Assembly: GCF_900142665.1 (NCBI RefSeq) | Contig: NZ_FRBR01000007.1 | Location: forward strand, 1-64,000 | Direction of reading: 5' to 3' | DNA from: Roseovarius pacificus | GTDB taxonomy: Bacteria; Pseudomonadota; Alphaproteobacteria; Rhodobacterales; Rhodobacteraceae | DNA length: 64,000 bases | Part shown: positions 8,264-18,619 of the stretch, one piece after another | How positions within the stretch are numbered: position 1 is the stretch's first letter | How the letters are laid out: each line of letters begins with the position of its first letter | The notes under the pieces: generated by a model | What the model was told of the DNA's origin: nothing | The model's input: only the letters and a program-made list of their open reading frames with translations | Databases searched by the model: none | Position numbers and translations under genes: made by a program

Positions 8264-9430
8264 ATGTCCCGTCAGAACTACATTTTCACCTCCGAGTCCG
8301 TTTCGGAGGGCCACCCCGATAAGGTCTGCGACCGGATTTCGGATGCCATCCTCGACGCGCTGATCGCCGAGGAACCCAATGCACGCGTGGCCGCCGAGAC
8401 CTTCGCGACCTCCGGCATGGTCGTCATCGGCGGCGAGGTCGGCCTGTCCGATCAGGAAATCCTGCGCAACTACATGGGCCGCATTCAGCAGATCGCCCGC
8501 GACTGCATCCGCGATATCGGCTACGAGCAGGAGAAATTCCACTGGAACACCTGCCACGTTCTGAACTTCCTGCACGAACAATCCGCCCATATCGCGCAGG
8601 GCGTCGATCGCGACGGGGCAGGGGATCAGGGCATCATGTTCGGCTATGCCACCAATGAAACCGACGCGCTGATGCCCGCGCCGATCCAGTTTTCCCACGC
8701 CATCCTGCGCCGTCTGGCCGAGGCCCGCAAATCCGGCGCCGAACCCAGCCTGCGCCCCGATGCCAAAAGCCAGCTGTCGCTGCGCTACGAAAACGGCAAG
8801 CCGGTCGAGGTGACGCAGATCGTGCTCTCCACCCAGCACGACAGCGAAGACCAGACCAGCGATGACATCCGCGCCATCGTCGAGCCCTACATTCGCGAGG
8901 TCCTGCCCGCCGAATGGATCACCGACGCCACCGAATGGTGGGTCAACCCCACCGGCACCTTCGTCATCGGCGGCCCCGACGGCGATGCCGGCCTGACCGG
9001 GCGCAAGATCATCGTCGATACCTATGGCGGTGCGGCCCCGCACGGGGGCGGCGCGTTCTCGGGCAAGGACCCCACCAAGGTGGACCGCTCGGCGGCCTAT
9101 GCCGCGCGCTACCTGGCCAAAAACGTCGTCGCCGCCGGTCTGGCCGAACGCTGCACGCTGCAACTCTCCTATGCCATCGGCGTCGCCAAGCCGCTGTCGA
9201 TCTATGTCGATACCCACGGCACCGGCGAGGTCGATGAGGAAGCCATCGAAAAGGCGATCCGCCAGTCGATGGACCTCACTCCGCGCGGCATCCGCGAAAC
9301 GCTGGACCTGAACAAACCGATCTACCAGCGCACGGCGGCCTATGGCCATTTCGGGCGCGCGCCCGAGGCCGATGGGGGCTTCAGCTGGGAAAAAACCGAT
9401 CTGGTCGAAACGCTGAAAAAATCCGTCTGA
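8264..9430 (+). CDS. metK: S-adenosylmethionine synthase MetK
   Basis: A 388-residue cytoplasmic enzyme that makes SAM from methionine and ATP. The N-terminal motif [20 protein letters not shown], the P-loop-like [19 protein letters not shown] region (here [12 protein letters not shown]) and [10 protein letters not shown] are all present. Length fits the family. The start at 8264 follows the riboswitch-embedded GGAGC; the longer upstream frame from 8171 would run through the riboswitch and was rejected. Confidence 0.97.
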   Translation: MSRQNYIFTSESVSEGHPDKVCDRISDAILDALIAEEPNARVAAETFATSGMVVIGGEVGLSDQEILRNYMGRIQQIARDCIRDIGYEQEKFHWNTCHVLNFLHEQSAHIAQGVDRDGAGDQGIMFGYATNETDALMPAPIQFSHAILRRLAEARKSGAEPSLRPDAKSQLSLRYENGKPVEVTQIVLSTQHDSEDQTSDDIRAIVEPYIREVLPAEWITDATEWWVNPTGTFVIGGPDGDAGLTGRKIIVDTYGGAAPHGGGAFSGKDPTKVDRSAAYAARYLAKNVVAAGLAERCTLQLSYAIGVAKPLSIYVDTHGTGEVDEEAIEKAIRQSMDLTPRGIRETLDLNKPIYQRTAAYGHFGRAPEADGGFSWEKTDLVETLKKSV

Positions 9431-9490
9431 TTTCGGGGCGGGGCCGGGTTTGCGTCCATGATGGATGCAAACCCCGCGCATCCGCCCGGA

Positions 9491-9530
9491 TTTCGTACAA
9501 AACCCGCGTACACTTCGTACGTTTCGTACA
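9491..9530. promoter_or_regulatory. GTAC-iterated element upstream of trmB
   Basis: Four GTAC cores at 9495, 9508, 9517 and 9526 lie in the 106-base gap before trmB, mostly in the form TTCGTAC. The last three are spaced exactly 9 bases apart. A matching element lies at 34011-34055, with cores at the same 22- and 9-base offsets. This looks like a multi-site protein-binding element on one face every 9 bases. The binding factor is unknown. Confidence 0.5.
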
Positions 9531-9536
9531 AAAGTC

Positions 9537-10250
9537 ATGACTCAGGACAAACACCCCTCCGGCGCCCCGTGGCGCAACTTCTATGGCCGGTTCAAAGGCA
9601 AGGGCCTGCGCAAATCGCAGGAGGCCTATCTCGATCAGGATCTGGAAAAACTCTCCCCCGGTCCGGTCGGATGGGACGTAAACCCCGACCGGGAACAGAT
9701 TGATTTAAAATCGCTTTTCGTGGATCGCGATGTCTGGCTCGAGATCGGATTCGGCGGTGGCGAACACATGGTGCATCAGGCGGCGCAGAACCCGGATGTC
9801 GGGATCATCGGCTGCGAGCCCTATATCAACGGCGTGGCGATGCTTCTGGGCAAGATCAGGGAGTCGGGGGCACAAAATATTGCGGTTCACCCCGGTGATG
9901 CCCGCGATATGTTCGATGTGCTGCCCGATAACAGCATTTCGCGCGCCTTCCTTCTCTACCCCGATCCCTGGCCTAAGAAACGCCACCACCGCCGCCGTTT
10001 CGTCACGCCCGAGCATCTGGAACCCCTGTCCAGGGTATTGAAAACAGGCGCTATTTTCCGCGTGGCCACGGATATTCCCGATTATGTCCGCCAGACGCTC
10101 GAACAGGTGCCGCGCCACGGGTTCGACTGGCTGGCCGAGCGTCCCGCCGATTGGCGGGAGCCCTGGAACGATTGGATTTCAACACGTTACGAGGCCAAGG
10201 CGTTGCGCGAAGGCCGCACGCCGCATTACCTGACCTTTGTTAAGAAGTAA
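9537..10250 (+). CDS. trmB: tRNA (guanine-N7-)-methyltransferase TrmB
   Basis: A 237-residue SAM-dependent enzyme that makes m7G46 in tRNA. The SAM-binding motif LEIGFGGGEH (about residue 70), the segment FLLYPDPWPKKRHHRRR (about 140) and the C-terminal T-R-YE motif (STRYEAKALREGR) are diagnostic. The ATG at 9537 (MTQDKHPSG) was chosen because the open frame upstream runs through the GTAC element. TrmB uses the product of the metK gene just upstream. Confidence 0.96.
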   Translation: MTQDKHPSGAPWRNFYGRFKGKGLRKSQEAYLDQDLEKLSPGPVGWDVNPDREQIDLKSLFVDRDVWLEIGFGGGEHMVHQAAQNPDVGIIGCEPYINGVAMLLGKIRESGAQNIAVHPGDARDMFDVLPDNSISRAFLLYPDPWPKKRHHRRRFVTPEHLEPLSRVLKTGAIFRVATDIPDYVRQTLEQVPRHGFDWLAERPADWREPWNDWISTRYEAKALREGRTPHYLTFVKK

Positions 10251-10288
10251 GATCAGGATCGTCGCGTAACCATTTGATAATGCGGCGA

Positions 10289-11452
10289 TTAATTCGCAAG
10301 ACGATCACCAAGGCGGCCCAGCATATCGACGCATTGCTGTAGCTGATCCACCGACACATACTCATCGGGCTTATGCGCCTGGTCGATTGATCCCGGCCCA
10401 CACACCACCGCCGACATGCCGTATTGCTGGAAGATACCCGCCTCGGTCCCGAAAGGCACAACATCTGCGGTGTTGGCGCCGGTCAGCTCCATCATGATGT
10501 GTTTGGCTTCGTTCTGATCCACGGGTTCCAGCCCGTCCACCTCGCCGATCACCTCGGTTGTGATCTCGGCCTCGGGACAGATCGCGCGCATCGCGGGCAG
10601 CAATTCCTCGTCGCAATAACGCCGCAGATCGTCCTTCACGAACTGCGCATCCGCCGCCTGCACAGGCCGCATTTCCCATTCCAGCTTGGCGATCGAGGCA
10701 ATCACGTTATGCGCCACCCCCCCGCTCAGGCTGCCGGTGTTGATCGTGGTCCAGGGCGGATCGAACCGGCTTCCGGCGGGTGCGCGGGCGCGCAGCGCGT
10801 CTTTCAACTCCAGCAGGCGGCCCACGTAACGCGCGGCGTATTCCACCGCGTTCACACCCTTGTCAGGGGATGAGCCATGCCCCGCAAGCCCATGAAAATG
10901 CGTGGTATATTCGTAACAACCCTTGTGCCCTTCGATGATGCGCATCATGGTGGGCTCACCGATGATGGCCACGCCGGGACGGATGCCTTTCTGCCTGAGA
11001 CTGTCCACAAGCGCCTGCGCCCCGAAACATCCGACCTCTTCGTCATAGGTAAACGCGAAATGCACCGGACGGTCGCGAACCCGCTCGGCGAAATAGGGGG
11101 CCATCGCGACCGCTGCCGCGATGAACCCTTTCATGTCGCAGGTGCCGCGCCCGTACAGGTGGCCCTGATGTTCCGTCATTTCAAAGGGATAGCTCGACCA
11201 GTCCTGTTCATCCACAGGCACCACGTCCGAATGCCCCGACAACACGATCCCGCCATCCGTTTCCGGGCCTATGGTCGCGAAAAGGTTGGCCTTGTGCCCG
11301 ATCTCGTCATGGAAAATGTCGACCTTCGCCCCCTCGGCTTCCAGCCGGTGGGCAAGATAGGCGATCATGTCCAGATTGCTGACCTCCGAGACGGTGGGAA
11401 ACGCGATGAGATCGCCCAGGAGCGCAACTGTATCAGAGAGTTGTGTCGTCAC
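10289..11452 (-). CDS. argE: acetylornithine deacetylase ArgE
   Basis: A 387-residue M20-family zinc hydrolase that releases ornithine from N-acetylornithine in arginine synthesis. Motifs are SGHSDVVPVD (metal His/Asp), GRGTCDMKG (bridging Asp) and FTYDEEVGCFGA (catalytic Glu pair), then GEPTMM. The GTG at 11452 with a GAGG site 5 bases upstream gives the family length; the earlier in-frame start at 11515 adds 21 unlikely residues. It is convergent with trmB and has no obvious terminator in the 38-base gap. Confidence 0.92.
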   Translation of the reverse strand: MTTQLSDTVALLGDLIAFPTVSEVSNLDMIAYLAHRLEAEGAKVDIFHDEIGHKANLFATIGPETDGGIVLSGHSDVVPVDEQDWSSYPFEMTEHQGHLYGRGTCDMKGFIAAAVAMAPYFAERVRDRPVHFAFTYDEEVGCFGAQALVDSLRQKGIRPGVAIIGEPTMMRIIEGHKGCYEYTTHFHGLAGHGSSPDKGVNAVEYAARYVGRLLELKDALRARAPAGSRFDPPWTTINTGSLSGGVAHNVIASIAKLEWEMRPVQAADAQFVKDDLRRYCDEELLPAMRAICPEAEITTEVIGEVDGLEPVDQNEAKHIMMELTGANTADVVPFGTEAGIFQQYGMSAVVCGPGSIDQAHKPDEYVSVDQLQQCVDMLGRLGDRLAN

Positions 11453-11774
11453 GTATACCTCGAATGGATGTCGGGAAACCTGAGCGACTGTGTTTCCCCG
11501 ATTTCGTCCCGTCAACCCGTATTTTGCCCGGTACCGGACTTCCGGTCAAAAACACTGCGCGCGGCTTTCGCGCCCAGCCTGTTGCACGAAAGACTCACAT
11601 TTTCCGAAATCGGGGCGGGGAGGTGCCAAATGTGGCGGCTTTGGGTCGATTTTGCGGCGGAGCGCGAAAAAAATACTAGCGATTGTGGTAATTTGGCGGT
11701 AAATGCTGGACCAGAAGGTCGAGGTCGCGCCCAGCAAACGAGGCGCGGCAGGCCGAGGTAGAGCGGTGAGTGTA
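11453..11774. other. divergent intergenic region between argE and the adhesin gene
   Basis: 322 bases with no convincing gene. It must hold divergent promoters for argE (leftward) and the secretion cassette (rightward). The right part is locally AT-rich (AAAAAAATACTAGCG near 11668). No operator or terminator could be assigned. An open frame entering from 11703 was treated as leader, not coding. Confidence 0.6.
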
Positions 11775-14700
11775 ATGAAGGCTATTGAGTACGTCGCCCG
11801 CGCGGAAGCGGGAAGTGTGTTTCGTGGTTCTATCGCAGAAGGTGGCGATATCACGGTAATTCCGGCCGGTAACGGGCAGGAAATCTCCTTAAATCTCAGA
11901 CAGATCGACATCGAGAGCTATCAGCGGGACGGAGGCAATCTGATCCTCGCTCTGGCCGATGGGCGCATGATCGTTCTCGAAGGCTATTTCGGTGCGGATG
12001 GCGAGGCCGATAGCCGGTTGTTCATCAGTGCGGACGGCTACCTGAACGAGGTGACGCTGGTCGATGGCGGCGAAGGTACGCTGTATGCGCAATACGGCCC
12101 AACCGAAATGTGGGGCAAGTGGAGCCCGTCGGATGACCTGATTTTCCTGGGTGGCAGCGATGTGGTGCCCCCCGGCGCAGCAGGCGGTGAAGAGGTTTCA
12201 ATGCTTGGCGCCGGTCTGCTGGGCGGCGCGGGCCTGTTCGGTGCGGCGGGGGCCGGGGCGGCAACGCTTGCGGCCACGTCGCTGCTGGCAGGGTCCGGCG
12301 GCGGGGGCGATGGCGGCGGGTTTATTCCCGGCGGCGGTGGCCGCGACAGGATCGAGCCCTCTGTGAACGAAAAGGGCACCATTGTTGTCGGCGGCGATCC
12401 CGATGGCGACCCGTCGATCACGATTTCCGGTGAGGCCGAGCCCGGCTCGGAAGTGGAAGTCACGATAGGTGATAAAACCGTGGACACCGAAGCCGGTGAG
12501 GACGGCACCTGGGAGGTCGTGTTCGAGGGGGAGGATTTTCCCGAGGATGGCGAATACGACGTGACTGTGACGGTCACCGAACCCGACGGGACGGAAACCG
12601 AGCTTGAGGGGCCGTCGGTCACCATCGACACGACGCCACCTGAAACCACTGTTTTGGAGGGTGTGGTTTCGACCGGCGATATCGTGAACGACGATGATTT
12701 CCGCGATGGCGTCGAGATTTCCGGTACCGGCGAGGCCGGGTCGACCGTGGCGGTGACCATCGACGAGGTGACCGAAATGGTCACCGTCGGCGAAGATGGG
12801 ACCTGGACCGTGGAGTTCGCCCCCGGCGATCTGCGCGAGGGCGATTACGAAACCGAAGTCACCATCGTGTCCACGGATTCCTATGGAAACAGCGCGACGA
12901 TCACTGAAACAATCTCGATCGACACGATTTACAACGAGCTGGAAATCCATGCCGATCAGACAGGCGATAACGGTCTGGTCAACAAGGCCACCGCTGACAC
13001 CGAGGGGCTGATCGTCACCGGCATGTCAGAACCGGGCGCGACGGTGATTGTCGCGATGGGCGGGCAAACCGTCGAGGTCACGGCTGGCGATGACGGCTCA
13101 TGGCAGGCCGAATTCGACCCCTACGATCTGCCCGATACGCAATACGATGCCACCGTGACCGCGCGCACCGTCGACGATGCCGGCAACGTGACCGAGCAGT
13201 CCGAGACCATCCGTATCGACCTCGAAGTGCGCGACTTCACGCATCAGGCCGATATCGGCGGCCAGGACGGTGTGATCAACGAGGCCGAGATCGGTGGCGG
13301 CTTTACCCTGACCGGCACGGTCGAGGATGGCAGTTCCTCCGTGACGCTCAGGTTTTTCGACGAGGTGATCGAGGCCACGGTCAATGCCGATGGTACCTGG
13401 ACGGCCAGTTTTTCGGGCGATCAGGTGCCGCCGGGCGACTATTCGCAGGATGTGCAGATCATCGCGCAGGACAGTGCCGGAAATACCAGGACGCTGACGC
13501 AGACCGTGGTGGTGGATACCGAGGCCGGGGCGCTGACGCTGAACGGCAATATCGGCAATAACGGTGTGATCAACCACGATGTCTACGAAAACGGCGTCAT
13601 GGTCACTGGTACGGCCGATCCTCATGCGCAGGTCGTGGTGTCGCTCGACAATGTGGAATATACGGTTCAGGCCGATGAAAACGGTCAGTGGCAGAAGTTC
13701 TATGCCACCTCCGACCTGACGCCGGGGGTGCATTCTCCCGAACTGAAGGCCACGATCACCGATGAGCACGACAACACCTATTCGGTAAGCAAAACGCTGA
13801 CTGTCGATACCGTGGTCGAAGACCTGTCCATGAACGGGCCTTCGGGTATGCCGCTGACCGCCGATGGCATGCGTGTGATCAATCAGAGCCTCGCCAATGG
13901 CGGGTTCGAACTGACCGGCACGGTCGAGCCCGGCTCGCAGGTCTGGGTGGAGATCGACGGGGTGCCCGGCGACGTGACTGTCGATCCGGAAACCGGTGCA
14001 TGGACCGCAGTGTTCGATGCCGGAGCGATCCCCGGCGGCACGCGCGAGGCCGACATGGTCGTGCGGGTGCAGGATTCGGTCGGCAACCTTGACGAGTTGT
14101 CCGAGCGCGTGCTGATCGACACCGAGGTGCAGGATCTTGCGCAGGGCGAAACGGTGGGTGCGGTCAATGACTTTGCCAATCTCGACGCCGCGCGCGACGG
14201 GCTGGAACTGACCGGCACGGTCGAACCCGGTTCCGAGGTCGAGGTCAATATTTTCGGCCAGACCTACTATGCGACGGGCGACAGTTCGGGCGCATGGTCG
14301 ATCACCGTGCCGCGCGGGGTCATCCCCGATGACGAAGGCACGGCACCGATGTCGATCACCGGCACCGACATATACGGCAATACCGGCACAGCAACGGGGC
14401 AGGTGGCCTATGACATGGTTGCTCCCGGTGAGCCGCTGGTGCGCTTCGTGGGCGAAGACCTCGGTGGCGGTTACAGCGTGGTCGGTACGGATGTCACCTC
14501 GGACAGCATCGACTTCCATCAGGTCAATCCCGGCGGCGGTGTGACCGGGCTGGAGGTAAACAGCAACAATATCGGGTCGATGACCAATCACACGTTCGTC
14601 GACGGATCGGGCAATCCCGCGCCCATCCCGGACGGCTCTCAACTGCTGGTGACAACGACCGATCAGGCGGGCAATGCCTCGACCACCTATCTGGTTCTGG

Positions 14701-15002
14701 ACGAGGTGAATGCAAGCGATGTGGACCTGTCCAATCCGGCGCTCGATGGCTTCAACATCGAAACCATCGACCTCAGTTCGCGCGGCGCAAGCGGCGAGTT
14801 GACGATCACCGAAGAGCAGCTTCTGGCCCTTTCGGACAACAGCAATACGCTGGTGGTCAAGGGCGGCGCCGACGACAAGGTCACCATCACCGGGGCGCAA
14901 AGGGTCACCGATGCCCCGGATGAGCCCGAAGGCTTCGATATCTACAGTCTGGGCAATGACGCGACGATTATCGTCGACGAAGATATCGACATCGTCACCT
15001 GA
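11775..15002 (+). CDS. large Ig-like-repeat adhesin exported by type I secretion
   Basis: 1075 residues from ATG 11775 (MKAIEYVARAEAGSV, the usual start of this N-terminal domain; an upstream ATG at 11703 adds 24). Residues 1-135 form a BapA-like prefix domain. A Gly/Ala-rich hydrophobic linker (about 138-185) may act as a retention plug. Seven bacterial Ig-like domains of about 95 residues follow (about 205-880), each with a pattern like GTVEPGSEVEV...DGTWTA...D.YGN...ETI.IDT. The acidic C-terminus (about 880-1075) ends with GGADDKVTITG and a hydrophobic/acidic tail typical of type I secretion signals. No RTX nonapeptides are visible. It is predicted to be surface-located and to mediate adhesion or biofilm formation. 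Confidence 0.88.
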   Translation: MKAIEYVARAEAGSVFRGSIAEGGDITVIPAGNGQEISLNLRQIDIESYQRDGGNLILALADGRMIVLEGYFGADGEADSRLFISADGYLNEVTLVDGGEGTLYAQYGPTEMWGKWSPSDDLIFLGGSDVVPPGAAGGEEVSMLGAGLLGGAGLFGAAGAGAATLAATSLLAGSGGGGDGGGFIPGGGGRDRIEPSVNEKGTIVVGGDPDGDPSITISGEAEPGSEVEVTIGDKTVDTEAGEDGTWEVVFEGEDFPEDGEYDVTVTVTEPDGTETELEGPSVTIDTTPPETTVLEGVVSTGDIVNDDDFRDGVEISGTGEAGSTVAVTIDEVTEMVTVGEDGTWTVEFAPGDLREGDYETEVTIVSTDSYGNSATITETISIDTIYNELEIHADQTGDNGLVNKATADTEGLIVTGMSEPGATVIVAMGGQTVEVTAGDDGSWQAEFDPYDLPDTQYDATVTARTVDDAGNVTEQSETIRIDLEVRDFTHQADIGGQDGVINEAEIGGGFTLTGTVEDGSSSVTLRFFDEVIEATVNADGTWTASFSGDQVPPGDYSQDVQIIAQDSAGNTRTLTQTVVVDTEAGALTLNGNIGNNGVINHDVYENGVMVTGTADPHAQVVVSLDNVEYTVQADENGQWQKFYATSDLTPGVHSPELKATITDEHDNTYSVSKTLTVDTVVEDLSMNGPSGMPLTADGMRVINQSLANGGFELTGTVEPGSQVWVEIDGVPGDVTVDPETGAWTAVFDAGAIPGGTREADMVVRVQDSVGNLDELSERVLIDTEVQDLAQGETVGAVNDFANLDAARDGLELTGTVEPGSEVEVNIFGQTYYATGDSSGAWSITVPRGVIPDDEGTAPMSITGTDIYGNTGTATGQVAYDMVAPGEPLVRFVGEDLGGGYSVVGTDVTSDSIDFHQVNPGGGVTGLEVNSNNIGSMTNHTFVDGSGNPAPIPDGSQLLVTTTDQAGNASTTYLVLDEVNASDVDLSNPALDGFNIETIDLSSRGASGELTITEEQLLALSDNSNTLVVKGGADDKVTITGAQRVTDAPDEPEGFDIYSLGNDATIIVDEDIDIVT

Positions 15003-15074
15003 CACGGAAAATGACGGTCGCGTCCGGTGGCGGGCGCGGCCAGACCATAAGAAGCTACCGGTCAAGGGGCAGTC

Positions 15075-16388
15075 ATGGGGCAGAGGGACGGATCAGTGAA
15101 AGCGGTGGCTTGCCTGCTGGCGGCCATGGGCCTGTCGGGGTGCATGTCGTCCGGTGGCGACGACGGGCAGGTTTCGCGTTTCCTGAGCAATTCACCCGAT
15201 ACACAACTGACCGAGCGTCAGAAAGAGGCGGTGCAATCCACGGTGATTTCCGCCTTGCAGGCACGCCACAGCGTCCTGCCGCCGGACAGCGCCTATGCGC
15301 GCGTGGCCGGGCCGGTTCTGGCGGCCTATAGCCGCCCGGCCGAGGCCGAATTGCGCAGCGCGCGCTTGCGGGCCAGGGCCGCGTCGAAAAACTGGCTGCC
15401 GCGGATTGGCCCGGATATCAGCCTGACCAGTCTGGGCGATCTGGTGGCGCAACTGGTGGTCGAGCAGGTGCTGTTCGACAATGGCCGCAAAAAGGCGGAA
15501 CGCGCCTTTGCAAAGGCCGATGTCGAGGTTGCCGCCGTCACCCTGTCCGAGGACACGAACGAACGGGTGCTGACGGCGCTCGGCCTGTATCTCGACGCCA
15601 TGAAGGCGCGCGAACGCGCCTCGCTCGAAGAGCAAACGCTCAAGGACATGCAGCATTTCGAGTGGGTCATGACCGAACGCGTCAACGGTGGCGTGTCGGA
15701 TATGTCCGATCTGAACGTCCTGCGCCAGAAACTCGCCGAAATCCGCGCGACCCTGACCGCGCAACATGAGGCCGAGACAACTGCGCTGGCCGAACTGAAC
15801 GCCATGTCTACAAGTCCGCTGGACGATGTGAGCGGGCTCAGCGACCTGACGCCGGAGTCCGGCGCTGCGCGTCCGCTCGAGGTGCTGCGCGCCGAGGCCG
15901 AGAAAGACCGCGATATCGCGCAGGCCAAAATCGACCGGGCGGGCCTGTTGCCGGGCCTTTCGGCAGGGGGCACCGTGGACGAGGACGGGGCGGACATCGG
16001 GCTGAATATCTCGACCGATCAACTTTTGGGCCTTGGCACCGGCGCCAGCCTCAAGGCGACACAAGCCGCGCGCGATGCCGCTGAACGCCGTGTCGGTCAG
16101 GCGCAGGAAGACGCCGAGCGCACCCTGCGCCGTCTCGATGGCCGCCGTTCGGCCCTGTCCCGGCAAGTCACCGAAGCCAGCACACTGGCCACACAGGCCA
16201 AGGCCAATCTCGACCTGTTCCAGCGGCAGTACAAGGCGGGGCAGCGGCAGGTGATGGATGTGGTCGGGGTCTATGAAACCTTCGCCGCGCGCCAGACTGC
16301 GCAACTGGACCTGAAATACGAACTGGCCAGAACCCGCCTGCAAATTGCGCGGCATCTGGGCCTTCTGGCGGACGGGGGCGACATTTGA
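15075..16388 (+). CDS. TolC-family outer-membrane factor (lipoprotein)
   Basis: 437 residues. The N-terminus has a lipobox (GLSGC, Cys about 23), so the mature protein is lipid-anchored, as in some TolC-family efflux and secretion factors. Long Ala/Glu/Arg/Leu-rich helical segments alternate with short strands, in the two-repeat OEP pattern, and LFDNGRKKAERAFAKADVEV is a typical TolC repeat motif. It would form the outer-membrane channel for the adhesin encoded upstream. Its stop overlaps the TTG start of the ABC transporter. Confidence 0.9.
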   Translation: MGQRDGSVKAVACLLAAMGLSGCMSSGGDDGQVSRFLSNSPDTQLTERQKEAVQSTVISALQARHSVLPPDSAYARVAGPVLAAYSRPAEAELRSARLRARAASKNWLPRIGPDISLTSLGDLVAQLVVEQVLFDNGRKKAERAFAKADVEVAAVTLSEDTNERVLTALGLYLDAMKARERASLEEQTLKDMQHFEWVMTERVNGGVSDMSDLNVLRQKLAEIRATLTAQHEAETTALAELNAMSTSPLDDVSGLSDLTPESGAARPLEVLRAEAEKDRDIAQAKIDRAGLLPGLSAGGTVDEDGADIGLNISTDQLLGLGTGASLKATQAARDAAERRVGQAQEDAERTLRRLDGRRSALSRQVTEASTLATQAKANLDLFQRQYKAGQRQVMDVVGVYETFAARQTAQLDLKYELARTRLQIARHLGLLADGGDI

Positions 16389-18619
16389 GCAAGCCACCCG
16401 CAGTTCTGTCGATCACCGGTGGCGTGCGCCGCCGGCTCAGGGCCGTTTCCAACAGCGATGCGCCTCCCTCCGCACCCCCGCCCGAGCCGCAGATAAACTC
16501 GCGCTTTGGTGAACGGGCCGAAGCCCGCGCCAAATTGGGGGCCACCTACGCCGCCATTCTGGGGCAGGAGGTCATGGCGCGCGATATCCTCGAGGCGATG
16601 ATGTCGAGCGCCGCCACCGGCGATCAGCCGCAACCACAGGCGCTGGCCGATGGTCTGGCCGCGGTCGGCCTGCTGACCGAGGTGGAAACCGTCGCGCATT
16701 GCCTTGGCGATCACTGGCCCGCTCTGGCGCAGATGACCAGCGGGCAGTTCATCCTCGTGCTGCAACAGGATCGCGGCGATCTGGTGATCTACGATCCCAC
16801 CTGCGCCGACAATCGCGCCACGGTCGCACTGGACGAATTCGAACCCTATTTCACCGGCATCGTCGTGCGCGCCGAAGCGCCCCTGCACCGGATTTCCAGA
16901 TCGCACACCGAAACACGCGCCGAGCCGCATTGGTTCTGGGGCCAGTTCGCCGGGTTCCGCCGCCATTTCGCCGAGGTGGTTCTGGGGTCTTTCGTGGCCA
17001 ATATCCTGGCGGTTGCGGTCGCGCTGTTCGCGCTACAGGTCTATGATCGCGTGATCCCGCACCAGTCCGAAGCGACGCTTTGGGTGCTGGCGGGCGGTGC
17101 GGCGCTGGCGCTGCTGATGGAGGCGTTTCTGAAAATCGCCCGTGCGCGGCTGATGGACGGGGCCGGGCGGCAGATCGAGCTGAACGTGCAGTCCCTGCTG
17201 ATGAACCGCCTTCTGGGCATGCGATCCGAAGTGGCGGGCCGCGCGCCCAGCCAGTTGTTCAGCGCAATGCGCGAATTCGGCTCGGTGCGCGAGTTCTTTA
17301 CCGCCTCGACCATCGGCAGCCTTGCAGATGTGCCGTTTATCTTCGTCTTCCTTCTGCTGGTGACGTCGATTGCCGGAAACGTGGTCTGGGTGCTGATCTT
17401 CGGCGCGATCCTGATGGTTCTGCCGGGGTTTTTCCTGCAAAAGAAGATGATCCGCCTGACGCAGGAAACACAGGGCGCCTCTTCGAAATCCTCGCGTCTC
17501 CTGCACGAGGCGATCTTCGAACTGGACACGCTGAAAACCCAACGCGCCGAGGATCGGTTCCGCCGACTCTGGACCGAGCTGACCACCCTTCAGGCGCTCA
17601 AGTCCAGCGAACAGCGCAAACTGGCCTCGACCCTGACGTTCTGGAGCCAGGGCGTGCAGCAGGCCACATATGTTTCGGCTGTGATCATGGGCACCTATCT
17701 GGTGTTCGCCGGTGAATTCACCGTGGGGTCGATCATCGCCGTGTCGATCCTGACCAGCCGCACGCTGGCGCCGCTGACGCAACTGGCAGGCACCATGGCG
17801 CGGTGGAGCAATGTGAAATCCGCTCTCAACGGCATGGACCAGATCGCTTTGGCCGAACAGGACAGCGCAAGCGACCGCTCTTACCTGCGGCGCGAAACGC
17901 TGGAGGGCGGGTTCGAATTGCGCGAGGTCCAGTTCGGCTATGACGCGGGCGCCGCGCCCGTTCTGGACATCCCCGCACTGGCCATTCAGCCGGGGCAGAA
18001 ACTGGCCATTCTCGGGGCCAACGGCTCGGGCAAGTCCACTTTCCTCAAGCTCCTGTCGGGGCTCTACGCGCCCGCCAGGGGCCGGGTCATGGTGGATGGC
18101 ACCGACATGAACCAGATCGAACCGCGCGATCTGCGCCGTCTGGTGGGCTATCTGGGGCAGGATGTGCGCCTGTTCACAGGCAGCCTGCGCGAGAACCTGA
18201 ACCTCACCTTGCTGGAACGCGACGATGATCGCCTGATGCAGGCGCTGGATTTCGCCGGGCTGGGGCCATTCGTCAAATCCCACCCCAAGGGGCTCGATCT
18301 GGAAATCCGCGACGGCGGGCAGGGGCTCAGCCAGGGACAGCGCCAGTCGATCGGCTGGGCGCGGCTGTGGCTGCAGGATCCGCGCATCTGTCTGCTGGAC
18401 GAACCCACCGCCGCGCTGGATCAGACGCTCGAGCGCACGCTGGTCAGCCGCCTTGAAACCTGGCTGGCGGGCCGCACGGCGGTGATCGCGACGCATCGCG
18501 TGCCGATCCTGCAACTGACGGATCGCACGATGATCCTGCAAAACGGCCGCTTGGCGGTGGATGGCCCGCGCGATCAGGTGCTGGCGCATATCGCGCAGGG
18601 CCCGCAGGGAGGGGTATGA
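16385..18619 (+). CDS. type I secretion ABC transporter (LapB/RtxB type)
   Basis: 744 residues, starting at TTG 16385, which overlaps the tolC stop. Residues about 40-165 are a C39-peptidase-like domain without the catalytic Cys, as in adhesin/RTX exporters. An ABC membrane domain follows (about 190-470), then the ATPase with Walker A GANGSGKST (about 545), signature LSQGQRQ (about 645) and Walker B ICLLDEPTAALD (about 665). The signature has Gln where most have Gly (LSGGQ). It should power export of the adhesin through the HlyD and TolC partners. Confidence 0.93.
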   Translation: MSKPPAVLSITGGVRRRLRAVSNSDAPPSAPPPEPQINSRFGERAEARAKLGATYAAILGQEVMARDILEAMMSSAATGDQPQPQALADGLAAVGLLTEVETVAHCLGDHWPALAQMTSGQFILVLQQDRGDLVIYDPTCADNRATVALDEFEPYFTGIVVRAEAPLHRISRSHTETRAEPHWFWGQFAGFRRHFAEVVLGSFVANILAVAVALFALQVYDRVIPHQSEATLWVLAGGAALALLMEAFLKIARARLMDGAGRQIELNVQSLLMNRLLGMRSEVAGRAPSQLFSAMREFGSVREFFTASTIGSLADVPFIFVFLLLVTSIAGNVVWVLIFGAILMVLPGFFLQKKMIRLTQETQGASSKSSRLLHEAIFELDTLKTQRAEDRFRRLWTELTTLQALKSSEQRKLASTLTFWSQGVQQATYVSAVIMGTYLVFAGEFTVGSIIAVSILTSRTLAPLTQLAGTMARWSNVKSALNGMDQIALAEQDSASDRSYLRRETLEGGFELREVQFGYDAGAAPVLDIPALAIQPGQKLAILGANGSGKSTFLKLLSGLYAPARGRVMVDGTDMNQIEPRDLRRLVGYLGQDVRLFTGSLRENLNLTLLERDDDRLMQALDFAGLGPFVKSHPKGLDLEIRDGGQGLSQGQRQSIGWARLWLQDPRICLLDEPTAALDQTLERTLVSRLETWLAGRTAVIATHRVPILQLTDRTMILQNGRLAVDGPRDQVLAHIAQGPQGGV

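Noticed and set aside
9465..9536. N-terminal extension of trmB
   Set aside because: Codes through the GTAC element and lacks a ribosome binding site; the ATG at 9537 fits the family.
13098..15065. 655-codon minus-strand frame under the adhesin
   Set aside because: Repeats mirror the adhesin repeats in antisense; not independent.
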